Assembly: GCA_964647585.1 (NCBI GenBank)
Contig: CAZYGG010000005.1
Location: 31,465 to 95,464, forward strand
Direction of reading: 5' to 3'
Origin: CAJINA01 sp964647585
Lineage (GTDB): Bacteria > Desulfobacterota > Desulfobacteria > Desulfobacterales > CAJINA01
DNA length: 64,000 nt
The first letter of the stretch is position 1. Every line of letters starts with the position of its first letter. The notes under the pieces were generated by a model, which did not search any database, was not told the DNA's origin, and saw nothing but the letters and a program-made list of their open reading frames with translations. The translations under genes and the position numbers were made by a program. Positions 17,176-26,813 of this stretch are shown here, piece after piece.

Positions 17176-20064
17176 TTGTCTAATCCAGAACCTTTATATA
17201 GTAGCAAAATTACCAAGGTTTACCTGTCCTATTTAATGCGAAATCATCCGGACATTGATGTCGCGCCGATTATTCAGGCAGCCGGCATGACGGAATATGA
17301 AATCGAAGATCAGACACACTGGTTTACCCAGGAGCAGGTGGATCGCTTTTACAACAGAATTTCAGAAGCCACTGGTGACCCGGGCATAGCCAGAAAAGCC
17401 GGGCGCTATGCGACCTCGACAGCGGGATTGGGTGTCTCCAAGCAATATTTGCTGAGCTTGCTGAATTTAAGCACCCTTTATCTGCTCATAGAAAAAGTCT
17501 ATTCAGTTTTCAGTCGCGGCGTATCCATCAAAGCCAAAAAACTGGGACCGAATAAAGTTGAAATCATTTCAACTCCCAAAGAGGGGGTCGCTGAAAAACC
17601 ATACCAGTGTGAAAATCGCATCGGTTTTTTCGAGTCCGTGGCGAAGTATTTCGTGCAGAATTTTGCGCAGGTTGACCATCCTGAATGTTTTCATAAAGGG
17701 CATGACCACTGTCGCTACATTGTTACCTGGGACAGGGAAAATTCGGCAACTCTGAAACAGATACGCAATATTCTACTATCAGTCACCGGTCTTGTCGCGT
17801 TGGTACTTTTTTTCTTTCTGCCGTTTAAGACCTGGGGGATCCTGGTGTTATCATTCGGGTTTATCGGTATGTCTTTCTCCTTTGTAACCGAATACCTGAC
17901 GCAAAAGGAGCTTGCGGGGATCCTTAAAAGTAAGGGCAGTGAGGCTGAAAACCTTATCGCCGAGATGAAGATTCGCCATGACAACGCCCTGCTTGTCCAG
18001 GAGATAGGGGACGCAATTTCGTCCGTCCTGGATATTGAAGACCTTGTCAAGACCGTTGTGCACAGCATGCAGATGTACCTGGATTTTGACCGGGGCATCA
18101 TCATGCTTGCCGACAGCCGCAAAACACGTCTCGCCTATGTGGCCGGCTACGGCTATGATTATACGAAAGAATCTGATCTCCAGCAGCTAAGATTCAGCCT
18201 GAATAACCCGGCCTCGCAAGGGGTCTTCACGCGTGCTTTCAGGGAACAAAAGCCCCTGCTCATCAAGGATGTCGCGCAGATCGAAGATAGTTTTTCTGAT
18301 AGAAGCATCAAATTTATAAATGATATGAACGTGCAGTCATTAATTTGCATACCGATTATCTATAAAGATGAATCCCTGGGTGTTCTGGGGGTTGATAACA
18401 TCAAGTCTAAAAGGCCGCTTAATACGAGTGATATCAGCTTGTTGATGGGAGTTGCCTCGCAGACCGCCGTTGGAATCATGAATGCCGTTGCCTTTAGAAA
18501 AATTCGGGAGAGCGAGAAAAAATACCGCGAACTTGTCGAAAATGCGAACAGCATTATCATGCGGATTAACATAAAGGGGCACATTACTTTCTTTAATGAG
18601 TATGCCCAACGGGTTTTCGGGTATACGGAAACTGAGGCCCGTAAAAAGAAAGACACAGATACTTTCGGCCTTGTAATGGGCGGCGAAGGGAGTTCACTTG
18701 GCAGCCTGATTGAAGATTTTAAACAATCTCCGTTGAAAACTGTTTTCGATGAGAGCAAAAGTAAGCTCAAAAATGGGGAAGACGTATGGATTGCCTGGAC
18801 ATACCGACCCATCTTCAGCAAAGACAATACCTTTAGTGAAATTCTGTGTGTCGGCAATGAAATTACAGCTCTCAAGCAAGCGGAACAGGAAAAGGCAGCC
18901 TTGGAAATCAGGCTTTACCGCGCCCAAAAAATGGAAGCCATCGGTACCCTGGCCGGTGGCGTTGCCCACGACCTTAACAATATCCTGTCAGGGATTGTAA
19001 GTTATCCCCAGGTGTTGTTAAGGAAATTGCCGGACGGCAGCCCGCTTATAAAACCCATCCGGACCATTCAGGATTCAGGTAAAAGAGCCGCGGCGATCGT
19101 TCAGGACCTGCTGACCCTGGCAAGAAGAGGGGTCGTTACAAAGGATATCGTCGATTTAAATACCGTCATCACTGAATACCTGCAAAGCCCTGAATTTAAG
19201 GATGTCCAGAATACCCATCCGCATGTTCAGGTCAAAGCGGATCTGCTTGAAAGTTCCCTTAACATCAAAGGCTCCCCGGTCCATTTGTCCAAGACGGTCA
19301 TGAACCTGGTCACCAATGCATTCGAGGCGATTGAGGGGGCCGGTGAGGTTGTCATATCCATAGAAAACAGGACTGTGGATACTTTGCTCAATGGTTACGA
19401 CCAGGTAAAAAACGGTGATTATGTCACCCTGACTGTTATGGATACGGGCAGTGGTATCCTGTCCCAGGACCTGGAACGAATCTTCGAACCTTTTTACACT
19501 AAAAAAGTTATGGGGAAAAGCGGCACCGGACTGGGGATGGCGGTGGTCTGGGGAACCGTCAAAGATCACAACGGATATATTGATGTGCAAAGTACGCCGG
19601 GGCGCGGGACCTTCTTCACCCTCTATTTTCCCGCAGTCAGGCAGCCGCTGCCGGGTACCGAATCAATACCCGACTCCATTGATGGGTTCATGGGCAAGGG
19701 GGAGTCGATCTTAATTGTCGATGATATCGAAGAGCAGAGGGCCATCGCATCTGAGATATTGGGCATGTTGGGCTACACCGTTCAAGCGGTTGCCAGCGGT
19801 GCCGCAGCGGTCGCGTACATGCAGAACCACCAGGTAGATCTCCTGGTCCTGGACATGATCATGGAGCCCGGTATGGACGGGCTGGATACGTACCGGGAAA
19901 TACTTCGATTGCATCCCGGCCAGAAAGCAATTATAACGAGCGGTTTCGCCGAAACAGAACGTGTCAAGGAAGCCATTCAGCTGGGTGCACGAACCTATAT
20001 CAAAAAGCCGTATCTGTTCGAGACGATCGGGAAGGCTGTCTGGAATGAGCTGAATTCCGCATAA
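17176..20064 (+). CDS. Membrane sensor histidine kinase with GAF, PAS and receiver domains
   Basis: Translation starts at TTG 17176, supported by AAAGGAG seven bases upstream. The 962-residue protein has an N-terminal domain (about 1-190) ending CFHKGHDHCRYIVTWD, resembling ligand-binding domains of the V4R or AraC-N type. Two membrane segments follow (near 196-245), then a GAF domain (about 275-430), a PAS domain (about 445-570), a HisKA domain with phospho-acceptor His598 in GGVAHDLNNIL, an ATPase domain with MDTGSGI and GTGLGMAVV, and a C-terminal receiver with Asp893 in LVLDMIMEPGMDG. It is a hybrid kinase of the cytoplasmic-sensor class. The ligand of the first domain is unknown. The radical SAM gene follows 27 bases later. 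Confidence 0.9.
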   Translation: MSNPEPLYSSKITKVYLSYLMRNHPDIDVAPIIQAAGMTEYEIEDQTHWFTQEQVDRFYNRISEATGDPGIARKAGRYATSTAGLGVSKQYLLSLLNLSTLYLLIEKVYSVFSRGVSIKAKKLGPNKVEIISTPKEGVAEKPYQCENRIGFFESVAKYFVQNFAQVDHPECFHKGHDHCRYIVTWDRENSATLKQIRNILLSVTGLVALVLFFFLPFKTWGILVLSFGFIGMSFSFVTEYLTQKELAGILKSKGSEAENLIAEMKIRHDNALLVQEIGDAISSVLDIEDLVKTVVHSMQMYLDFDRGIIMLADSRKTRLAYVAGYGYDYTKESDLQQLRFSLNNPASQGVFTRAFREQKPLLIKDVAQIEDSFSDRSIKFINDMNVQSLICIPIIYKDESLGVLGVDNIKSKRPLNTSDISLLMGVASQTAVGIMNAVAFRKIRESEKKYRELVENANSIIMRINIKGHITFFNEYAQRVFGYTETEARKKKDTDTFGLVMGGEGSSLGSLIEDFKQSPLKTVFDESKSKLKNGEDVWIAWTYRPIFSKDNTFSEILCVGNEITALKQAEQEKAALEIRLYRAQKMEAIGTLAGGVAHDLNNILSGIVSYPQVLLRKLPDGSPLIKPIRTIQDSGKRAAAIVQDLLTLARRGVVTKDIVDLNTVITEYLQSPEFKDVQNTHPHVQVKADLLESSLNIKGSPVHLSKTVMNLVTNAFEAIEGAGEVVISIENRTVDTLLNGYDQVKNGDYVTLTVMDTGSGILSQDLERIFEPFYTKKVMGKSGTGLGMAVVWGTVKDHNGYIDVQSTPGRGTFFTLYFPAVRQPLPGTESIPDSIDGFMGKGESILIVDDIEEQRAIASEILGMLGYTVQAVASGAAAVAYMQNHQVDLLVLDMIMEPGMDGLDTYREILRLHPGQKAIITSGFAETERVKEAIQLGARTYIKKPYLFETIGKAVWNELNSA

Positions 20065-20091
20065 TATTTACTGTCTTTTGAAGAGGAAAAC

Positions 20092-21519
20092 ATGCCACGT
20101 CTCCTGCTGATCAACCCATCCAATACGCATAAAGGGCTGGGCAATATTCGGGCCACCGCCTTTCCGCCCATGAATCTGCCCTACCTTGCGGCAGTCACCC
20201 CCAACAATTACCAGATTGAAGTTCTCGATGAAAATATCCAACCTTTCGAGTACCGGGAAGCCGACCTGGTCGGTATCACGGCGTATACCGCTTCCGTTTA
20301 CCGCGGATACCAGATCGCCCAATTATATCGGGATAAAGGCATCCCCACGGTGATGGGGGGGATCCATGTCTCCATGCTGCCCGAAGAGGCGCTGACGTTT
20401 TGCGACACAGTGGTGATCGGTGAAGCGGAGGGCATCTGGCCGCAGGTGTTGACAGATTTTGAAGCAGGTTGCCTGAAAAAGGAGTACCGGGGCACCTGGC
20501 CGGATTTGGAAAACCTGCCGAACCCCCGCCGGGATATACTCAATGACGCTTACTATAAGTGGGGCAGTCTCCAGACCTCCCGGGGTTGCCCCATGGACTG
20601 CCACTTTTGTTCCGTAACCGCTTTTAACGGCCGCCGTTTTCGGAGGAGATCACTGGACGCGGTCATGGCCGAACTGGCCCAGATCCCCCAGAAAACGGTG
20701 CTGTTGGCCGATGACAACATCATCGGCTACAGCAAGGCGGACATGGCGTGGACCAAGGCCTTTTTCAAGCGGATAATTGAAAGTGGAATTAAAAAGTATT
20801 TTTTTGCCCAGGCGTCTCTCCAGATTGGGGAAGATCCCGAGCTGGTTCGGCTAGCTGCCCGGGCAGGCTTAAAGATCGTCTTCGTGGGTATGGAATCTGT
20901 GAATCCGGAAACACTACGATCCTATGGTAAAAATATTAACCTTAACCGGTTTCAGGAAAACCGCTACTATGAATTGATTCAAAATATTCGCACGGCCGGT
21001 ATCGCTTTTCTCGGGGCATTTGTGCTGGGCAGTGATGAGGATGATCTGTCCGTGTTCCATACCACCCTGGAGTTTATAAAAACCGCCCATATAGATGTTC
21101 TGCAAGTCACCAAGCCCACACCCCTGCCCGGGACAAAATTGTGGAAGGCATTAAATCAAGAAAACCGGATCTTCAGCCAAAATTTTCCTGAAGATTGGAA
21201 AGACTACCGGTTTTCACGGATGCTTTTTAATCCGTTGAAATTGACCATCGAGGACGTGTACGAAGGGTATGCGTATCTTAAAAATGCCTATTTCAGCCGC
21301 TGGGAAACTGTAAAGCGAACCTTGTCCACTTTACTGACAACCCGGGACCCCGCAGCCACGTATATTGCCTACCGGTTTAACGAATCTTACCGTAAGGCGT
21401 TTGTGGATTCTGATAACTACCCCTACGCCACCCGCCCAGGGCTGCAAAAGAAATTTGGTTCTAAGCGGGACGTTCAGCGATCAAATCTTTTAAGCAGCCT
21501 GCGCATATACCTGAAGTAG
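20092..21519 (+). CDS. B12-binding-domain radical SAM protein
   Basis: The 475-residue protein has an N-terminal cobalamin-binding-like Rossmann domain (about 1-140, with VGITAYTASVYRGY and VMGGIHVSMLPEEAL) that lacks the DxHxxG cobalt-ligand motif. A radical SAM barrel follows, with the 4Fe-4S motif TSRGCPMDCHFCSV near residue 165. This class (BchE/hopanoid-type) includes methylases and ring-forming enzymes acting on lipids, tetrapyrroles or antibiotics; the substrate cannot be told. GAAGAGG precedes the ATG. Its 3' end overlaps by 46 bases the convergent PilZ gene, so neither gene has a terminator between them. Confidence 0.88.
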   Translation: MPRLLLINPSNTHKGLGNIRATAFPPMNLPYLAAVTPNNYQIEVLDENIQPFEYREADLVGITAYTASVYRGYQIAQLYRDKGIPTVMGGIHVSMLPEEALTFCDTVVIGEAEGIWPQVLTDFEAGCLKKEYRGTWPDLENLPNPRRDILNDAYYKWGSLQTSRGCPMDCHFCSVTAFNGRRFRRRSLDAVMAELAQIPQKTVLLADDNIIGYSKADMAWTKAFFKRIIESGIKKYFFAQASLQIGEDPELVRLAARAGLKIVFVGMESVNPETLRSYGKNINLNRFQENRYYELIQNIRTAGIAFLGAFVLGSDEDDLSVFHTTLEFIKTAHIDVLQVTKPTPLPGTKLWKALNQENRIFSQNFPEDWKDYRFSRMLFNPLKLTIEDVYEGYAYLKNAYFSRWETVKRTLSTLLTTRDPAATYIAYRFNESYRKAFVDSDNYPYATRPGLQKKFGSKRDVQRSNLLSSLRIYLK

Positions 21520-23570
21520 TGATCCGTATGTGTCATGTTCAGTATCCAGAGTGTGTATGCTTTTTCCTGGTTTATTGCTGTGGCTTTAGCGTATGTCTCC
21601 GGGTACATCAGCACGGGAATGGTGTTGGTTTTGAAATATTTCGCCTGGCAGGCCAATGCTGATTGAAAAATTTCTCCGGGAAGGTTGTCCGGTTCAAGGA
21701 CAATGACGGTCATGCAGTTGGTCAGCTCAGACATGTTCAGGCCGATATCAGACATGTTCAGGATGAAGATTGCGACCAGGTCATCATTTCGCTTTAGTGA
21801 AAATAGAAGCCGAGATCGTCTGAGACCGGCTCGGGTGTAGCGGCCCCGCAGTTCGGAGATTTCCATTGAACCCGGCTCAAGCTCCAGTGCTTTCAGCATT
21901 AAACCGCCGGAACGCCGGGCATAAAATCTTCTGAGTGATAGAAGATCACCGGCGTCTGTCTTAGCCAAATGCCAGGGCGGTGCAATTTCTGTTTCCAGAG
22001 ATGGAATCCTTGAATAGTGGAGATAGGCAAATGAATCCAGGGAGCAGCCCCCGGGGTCACCGATACGTCGGGCGGAACCTCCAAAGACCCGTGCCGGGAA
22101 CTTGTTTTCGGGCCTGAAATAGCAAAATACGTAATCCATTTTTGATGATTTCAGGCTGTGGGAGTCATTTATATATCTTCCAATCTGGTTGAGTACCACC
22201 AGCCCGGCCCGGGTAAAGTCCGCCTTTCTGGCGGCATGGTGATGGATCAGCCAGGACTTTTCATAAAACCGAACCATGGCCATGTGTCCCAATATACGGC
22301 CTTTATTCTGATAGATGAAATGCCGGGCGATATCATGATTCTCTGTATACAGTCGGTGATAGGTCGCCTTGATTGTTTCCTTATTCTGGTGGAAAAAACC
22401 GTATTTATCGGGATAAATGAAACCGGTATCGAAGAAAAACTCCCAAAGGTCATCCTGGTCAACCGGGTTACACAGGTAGGCATTGTTGTTGGTTGCCTGA
22501 TATAGCAGGGAAAGCAGTTTTACATGATCTTTGGGGGATATATCAATAAGGGCCAGGCCGCATTTAACATGTTTGCCATCTCCGATTGCCAGCGGGCCGG
22601 CTTTGTAGATGACCTGGGCTTTGCACCTGATTTTAAAGCTGCTGGCAAAATGCAATTCCAGTTCCGGAATGAGCAGGCCGGGTAAAAGAACCGACCGGTT
22701 TGCTTCTTCTGCCACGGAAAACCCGGAACCGGAGATATCGATCACTTTCAAGGTTATGGTTCTGTGGGCAAAAGGATGCTTAAAGGTAATATCCGGCGGC
22801 GGGGTCAATTCCTGCCGGCCAGTCCGGAACTCTTTACTTTTCAGTTGCGGAACCTGACTGTTCGTTGGCGTGACAATAAAATTTCTGTTTCGGCCTCCAC
22901 CGGTTTGCTTGACGATCCGGCCTTCTCCGGCATAGAGTAGTTCGCTCGCGGATGAGAACTCCATGTGTACCGGCGCGGTGGTATCAATCGACGGGGATTT
23001 CTGCGGTGGTTTTGCTGTTTCTGCGATACAGAATGCAGCCGTACTGAAATCAACAAGGGTTCCATTCAAGACGGCGGTACCCTGACGAAGTGTGGCCTGT
23101 ATATTCTGGCAGGTATTTCGCGCGATTTCCCTGGAGTTGACATCGACGCCCCCATCCGGGACCCGGAACAAAATACCGCCCCCATTGAAACGGACTTGGT
23201 CGGGGTTTACCAAAAAGAGATGCTGGCCGCGGGGAACCAGGATATCCTTAACCATGTAGTCAGCGTTAAGTTTACCCGGAGAGTCCTGGCCTGACCACGC
23301 GCACTCTACGGTATCATTCAGGCAGGGGCGTGGTTTCGCCCGGAAAGAAATGGGATCAGTAAACCGCGGGTGCCAGAAATTGACCAGAACAGTACCGTTG
23401 CTGAAGTTGATGAAATTAAATGCGTTAATCAGGTGGGCTTTGCCGATTTTTGTCCCATTGCGGGAGTATTGCCTCCCCTTGTGGATAGTACCCAAGTGGT
23501 GAGGCGCAACGCCAGTATCTTTTTTTGAACGTTTCCCGGCAGATTTAGATAAACATAAGGATTGATTCAT
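21474..23570 (-). CDS. PilZ-domain protein with C-terminal acyltransferase-like region
   Basis: This 698-residue protein has an N-terminal beta-rich region (about 40-190), a PilZ domain (about 265-370) with the diagnostic VIDISGSGFSV motif, and a long C-terminal half (about 385-690) that reads like a GNAT/acyltransferase fold, with RFYEKSWLIHHHAARKADF and HTDHYFRYMRRLL. PilZ domains bind cyclic di-GMP, so an acyl-transfer or surface-modification activity gated by that messenger is a plausible inference. No strong ribosome site precedes ATG 23570, and the true start may lie further in. The gene overlaps the convergent radical SAM gene by 46 bases. A hairpin in its upstream region is listed separately. 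Confidence 0.72.
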   Translation of the reverse strand: MNQSLCLSKSAGKRSKKDTGVAPHHLGTIHKGRQYSRNGTKIGKAHLINAFNFINFSNGTVLVNFWHPRFTDPISFRAKPRPCLNDTVECAWSGQDSPGKLNADYMVKDILVPRGQHLFLVNPDQVRFNGGGILFRVPDGGVDVNSREIARNTCQNIQATLRQGTAVLNGTLVDFSTAAFCIAETAKPPQKSPSIDTTAPVHMEFSSASELLYAGEGRIVKQTGGGRNRNFIVTPTNSQVPQLKSKEFRTGRQELTPPPDITFKHPFAHRTITLKVIDISGSGFSVAEEANRSVLLPGLLIPELELHFASSFKIRCKAQVIYKAGPLAIGDGKHVKCGLALIDISPKDHVKLLSLLYQATNNNAYLCNPVDQDDLWEFFFDTGFIYPDKYGFFHQNKETIKATYHRLYTENHDIARHFIYQNKGRILGHMAMVRFYEKSWLIHHHAARKADFTRAGLVVLNQIGRYINDSHSLKSSKMDYVFCYFRPENKFPARVFGGSARRIGDPGGCSLDSFAYLHYSRIPSLETEIAPPWHLAKTDAGDLLSLRRFYARRSGGLMLKALELEPGSMEISELRGRYTRAGLRRSRLLFSLKRNDDLVAIFILNMSDIGLNMSELTNCMTVIVLEPDNLPGEIFQSALACQAKYFKTNTIPVLMYPETYAKATAINQEKAYTLWILNMTHTDHYFRYMRRLLKRFDR

Positions 23571-24031
23571 GATGCATTGCCGAACTTGTCAGGGGCCAAT
23601 AGTAGGAGTCAGCAACGTAAACGCCAACAATCCCTTTTCTATCTGTGCCTCTGTCGCGGCAGGTTAGTAGTCGGGAAAACAGCGCTCGTATCTAGGGACG
23701 CGACAGTAGTAGAGAAATAACACTCAGAATGTGGTATGTCAAGCTTTGGCAATGACTATATGTTGTAATATCAGCCAACAGGTGGTGCTATATGGCCTGG
23801 CTCGCGACCCGAAGCACGGCACCCCGAGCCCCGGTCGTAATCATGAAATCATTGCCAGCCGTGGAATTTTTGATTAATGCTCTATTTTCAATCCGGTTAT
23901 TTCGGAGAATCAGGGACACTTGAACAACTCGGTGGTACGGGCTGACATGCAGCCAACGGCATGCGCCTGACGTTTTGTAGAACTATATGCAATCGTTCCG
24001 TATCAAAACGGGACAGATAGGATAATAATTG
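23571..24031. other. Divergent intergenic region with an 8-bp perfect stem
   Basis: This 461-bp space separates the minus-strand PilZ gene from the plus-strand enolase-superfamily gene and must hold both promoters. The most visible structure is CTGTCGCG at 23651-23658 pairing perfectly with CGCGACAG at 23699-23706 around a 40-base loop. On the minus strand it would lie in the PilZ leader, about 80-135 bases before the ATG. It does not match a riboswitch class I can recognise. Confidence 0.5.
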
Positions 24032-25213
24032 ATGGCAACAGAATCGATTCATATTGAAGTGCAGCCCCTTAAGATAAAATTGAAATCTACCTTCCGGCAT
24101 GCCGGCGCCGAGAGGAACGAAGGCGAAAGTGTCTGGATCAGGGCGTGCCGGGGTGAAATTTCCGGATATGGGGAAGGGTGCCCCCGATCCTATTCCGCCG
24201 GTGATGACCTGGAATCCAGCGTCCAGTGGATCCGGAAAAATTTTTCAACCGGGACAATCGCGTTTGATTCGCTGGACAGCGTCCTGGGGTGGATGGAAAA
24301 AAACGAGACGCTGATAGACCGGTTTCCATCAGCCTGGTGTGCCCTGGAAATGGCCTTGCTGGACCTTTTTTCCAGGGAGCAAAATTGCAGTGTGGAAGCA
24401 CTGCTCGGCATAACCGAGTGCCAGCGGAAGGGACGTTACTCGGCTGTTCTGGGGGATGACGACAAGTGGAAATATTCTGCGATTGCGGATCAATGCCTGG
24501 TCCGCGGACTTTCAGATTTCAAGATCAAACTAAATGGCGACCTTGAACGCGACCAGGAGAAAATTACGATATTGTATGACCTGTGTGAACAGCACGGTGT
24601 CACGGATCCACGCATACGTCTCGATGCCAACAACTTATGGACGGGGCGCGTTGAAGATGCAATCGACCACCTGAAAGCTCTGGTCGGCAATGTCTTCGCA
24701 ATTGAAGAGCCTGTTGGTTCCGGAGATATAGAGGGTATCAGCCGGGTTAGTGTGGCCTGCCAATTGCCCGTTGTTCTGGATGAAAGTCTGTGCACCATCC
24801 GGGACCTGGAACGTTTCAAAAGCCTGCCCGGAAAATTTATTGCCAATATCAAGGTTTCTCGTGTAGGAGGGATTGTACGGGCCCTTCGCCTGGTGAACGT
24901 GCTGAGAAAATCAGACTGGCCGGTTATCGTGGGATGTCACGTGGGCGAGACATCGCTGTTAACCCGGGCGGCGCTTATTCCGGCTGACGCGGCTGGCGAA
25001 GACCTGATTGCCCAGGAAGGGGCTTATGGCGATTACCTGGTAGAACGGGAGCCGGTTTACCCGGTGCTGAAGTTTGGCCGCGGCGGGTATCTGAATCTCA
25101 AACGCCCCTATTATTCTGAAACCGTCCAGGGGCTAAAGATAATTCCGGTTGAAAATTGGGACAGGGGCTTCGGCCTGAAATGCCGCTGGACCGAAAGCTC
25201 CGGACAATGTTGA
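24032..25213 (+). CDS. Enolase-superfamily enzyme, dipeptide epimerase / OSBS type
   Basis: The 393-residue protein has the capping domain and barrel of the muconate lactonizing subgroup. The catalytic lysine lies in DFKIKLNGD, the metal ligands in RLDANN, AIEEPVGSGD and VLDESLC, and the second lysine in ANIKVSRVGG. This set fits L-Ala-D/L-Glu epimerases and o-succinylbenzoate synthases, which share the fold. The absence of menaquinone genes nearby favours a dipeptide or N-acyl amino-acid substrate, an inference. ATG 24032 is chosen over an adjacent upstream TTG. The flavoprotein gene follows after 103 bases. Confidence 0.85.
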   Translation: MATESIHIEVQPLKIKLKSTFRHAGAERNEGESVWIRACRGEISGYGEGCPRSYSAGDDLESSVQWIRKNFSTGTIAFDSLDSVLGWMEKNETLIDRFPSAWCALEMALLDLFSREQNCSVEALLGITECQRKGRYSAVLGDDDKWKYSAIADQCLVRGLSDFKIKLNGDLERDQEKITILYDLCEQHGVTDPRIRLDANNLWTGRVEDAIDHLKALVGNVFAIEEPVGSGDIEGISRVSVACQLPVVLDESLCTIRDLERFKSLPGKFIANIKVSRVGGIVRALRLVNVLRKSDWPVIVGCHVGETSLLTRAALIPADAAGEDLIAQEGAYGDYLVEREPVYPVLKFGRGGYLNLKRPYYSETVQGLKIIPVENWDRGFGLKCRWTESSGQC

Positions 25214-25316
25214 TCACGACCTTCCGGGTCTCAAAATGCCGGATTGGAAGCCCTCATACCCGGAGAACGATTACATTTGGGTATGAACGGGGAAAGTCCG
25301 GCAGCAGGGGGATAAT

Positions 25317-26414
25317 ATGGCAGCAACATATGATGTGCTAATTATAGGGGCGGGGCCCGGCGGTATCGCCGCGGGCTATGCCGCCGGACAAAAGGGCTAT
25401 TCCCACATTATTCTGGAGAAGGGCAAACGGGTCTTCCAGGGAATCATTGATTCATATCCAAAAGGGAAAAAAGTCTACCCGACGATACCCCGGGGCGAGG
25501 AGAAGCAGTTCCCGGTAGAGGGACTTACCCCTCCGCCTGAAAAGATCCCGGTGGAAAAGTATATCGAGCAGGCCGAAAGCTTCGTTCGTCTGAAGAAGCT
25601 CAATGTTCAGTACGAGGAAGCGTATCAGGATATCCAAAAGAGCAACGACGGATTTACTGTTGAAACAAAACAGAATGTCTACCGGGCTAAGAAAATCATC
25701 TTTGCCTTTGGAAGTAACATCCCCAACGACCTGGGCGTTTACGGGGAAGCCAAAACAGTTGCCCGCCGGATTGACAATGTTGCGGACTACATCGGGCGGA
25801 CCACCCTGGTTATCGGGGGTGGAAACGCGGCGGCGGATATTGTGGCGGCGCTTTCCAAGGAGAAACGTGAAGCCGGTGACACAACCCGTGTCTATTGGGG
25901 CCACACCAAAAAGAAGTTCAAAGTAAACAAAAACACGGCCCGCGATCTCGGTGAGGAGATCCTGCTGGGCGGCCAGATAAAAATTCTCCAGGGAGCCATC
26001 CCGAAAATAGGCGAAGTCGATACCGAAGGGATCGACCGCTTGTATATCCACCAGAGCCCCGAAATCCAGGCCCGGGACGATGTCTTTATGTACCAGGGCA
26101 TGAGTTTTCCCATGAAGAACGTTATCGCCTGTGTCGGGACCCATGGCCCGGCGGGGGTTTTTAATGCGATGGATCTGCAGCAGATCGCCTGCACCGGCAA
26201 TATCTGCAAAATCGCCCGGGAGGGTGAACAACTCCTTCTGCTGACCACCGGTCTGGAAACCAGCCGGGAGGGCATCTACGCCATCGGTGGGTCCATCAGC
26301 CCATCCTACATGGAAGCCCAGGGCGACGGTACCATCCGGGAGAAAAAACACTCCAACCTTATTTATACAGCGATAAAAGACGCGGTGACTGTTATTAACC
26401 ACATTGATTTCTAA
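25317..26414 (+). CDS. NAD(P)-dependent flavoprotein of thioredoxin-reductase-like fold
   Basis: The 365-residue protein has two dinucleotide-binding motifs: IIGAGPGGIAAGYAAG near the N-terminus for FAD and LVIGGGNAAADIVAAL near residue 165 for NAD(P)H. The layout is that of the thioredoxin-reductase / YpdA group, but no redox CxxC pair is present in the NAD domain, so it is not a classical thioredoxin reductase. The C-terminal EGIYAIGGSISPSY is the usual FAD-contacting segment. It may be cotranscribed with the enolase-superfamily gene. The electron acceptor is unknown. Confidence 0.85.
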   Translation: MAATYDVLIIGAGPGGIAAGYAAGQKGYSHIILEKGKRVFQGIIDSYPKGKKVYPTIPRGEEKQFPVEGLTPPPEKIPVEKYIEQAESFVRLKKLNVQYEEAYQDIQKSNDGFTVETKQNVYRAKKIIFAFGSNIPNDLGVYGEAKTVARRIDNVADYIGRTTLVIGGGNAAADIVAALSKEKREAGDTTRVYWGHTKKKFKVNKNTARDLGEEILLGGQIKILQGAIPKIGEVDTEGIDRLYIHQSPEIQARDDVFMYQGMSFPMKNVIACVGTHGPAGVFNAMDLQQIACTGNICKIAREGEQLLLLTTGLETSREGIYAIGGSISPSYMEAQGDGTIREKKHSNLIYTAIKDAVTVINHIDF

Positions 26415-26572
26415 GGGTTCGCGCAAAAATAAATTCACAGATTTCCGGAGTTCAGCCGCTCAATCAACAAGGCGCAAAAATTAAGAAATATCAGGTATAT
26501 TTCGTATTTTTGGAACGCCGCTGATTGGGATGGATGGGCTTTGGAAATGTGAAGTTATTTTTTCGCGAGCCC
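26415..26572. repeat. MITE-like element with 18-bp terminal inverted repeats
   Basis: The first 18 bases (GGGTTCGCGCAAAAATAA) and last 18 bases (TTATTTTTTCGCGAGCCC) are inverted complements with two mismatches. The similarity continues inward to about 35 bases (TTCACAGATTTCC against GGAAATGTGAA). At 158 bp and without a gene it looks like a non-autonomous transposable element. It begins directly after the stop codon of the flavoprotein gene. No flanking target duplication was obvious. Confidence 0.75.
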
Positions 26573-26679
26573 TAAGCAAGGTGAAACCGCTGGCACGAAG
26601 TCGAGTGTTTCTACCTTCAATTCCGAGTATCATAACTGAAAATCAATATATAGCCTTTTAGATGGATTTTCAGTCCTGA

Positions 26680-26740
26680 GATAACTATTTTATATCACAT
26701 TAATTTTGTGCTATTGATATATTTGCTTCGTGGCAAGATA
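26680..26740 (+). repeat. Direct repeat, copy 1, upstream of the cyclase gene
   Basis: This AT-rich 61-bp stretch, running from GATAAC to TGGCAAGATA, has a clear second copy at 28262-28323 in the same orientation, at about 80% identity by eye with a few one-base gaps. The two copies bracket the adenylate cyclase gene and some flanking sequence. Confidence 0.7.
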
Positions 26741-26813
26741 ACAGTATCCTGACAGTCTTAAAAATTATTCCTTTCTATATTTAAAAATAGTCACTTAAAT
26801 TCGGAGGCAATTT

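Noticed and set aside
23571..24028. Cyclic di-GMP (GEMM) riboswitch in the PilZ leader
   Set aside because: The conserved GEMM core words could not be found; only an unexplained stem remains.
25452..26438. 328-codon minus-strand frame
   Set aside because: It is antisense to a complete flavoprotein gene with two dinucleotide-binding motifs.
26591..26606. TGGCACGAAGTCGAGT as a sigma-54 promoter
   Set aside because: The -24 element fits but there is no TTGC at the -12 position.
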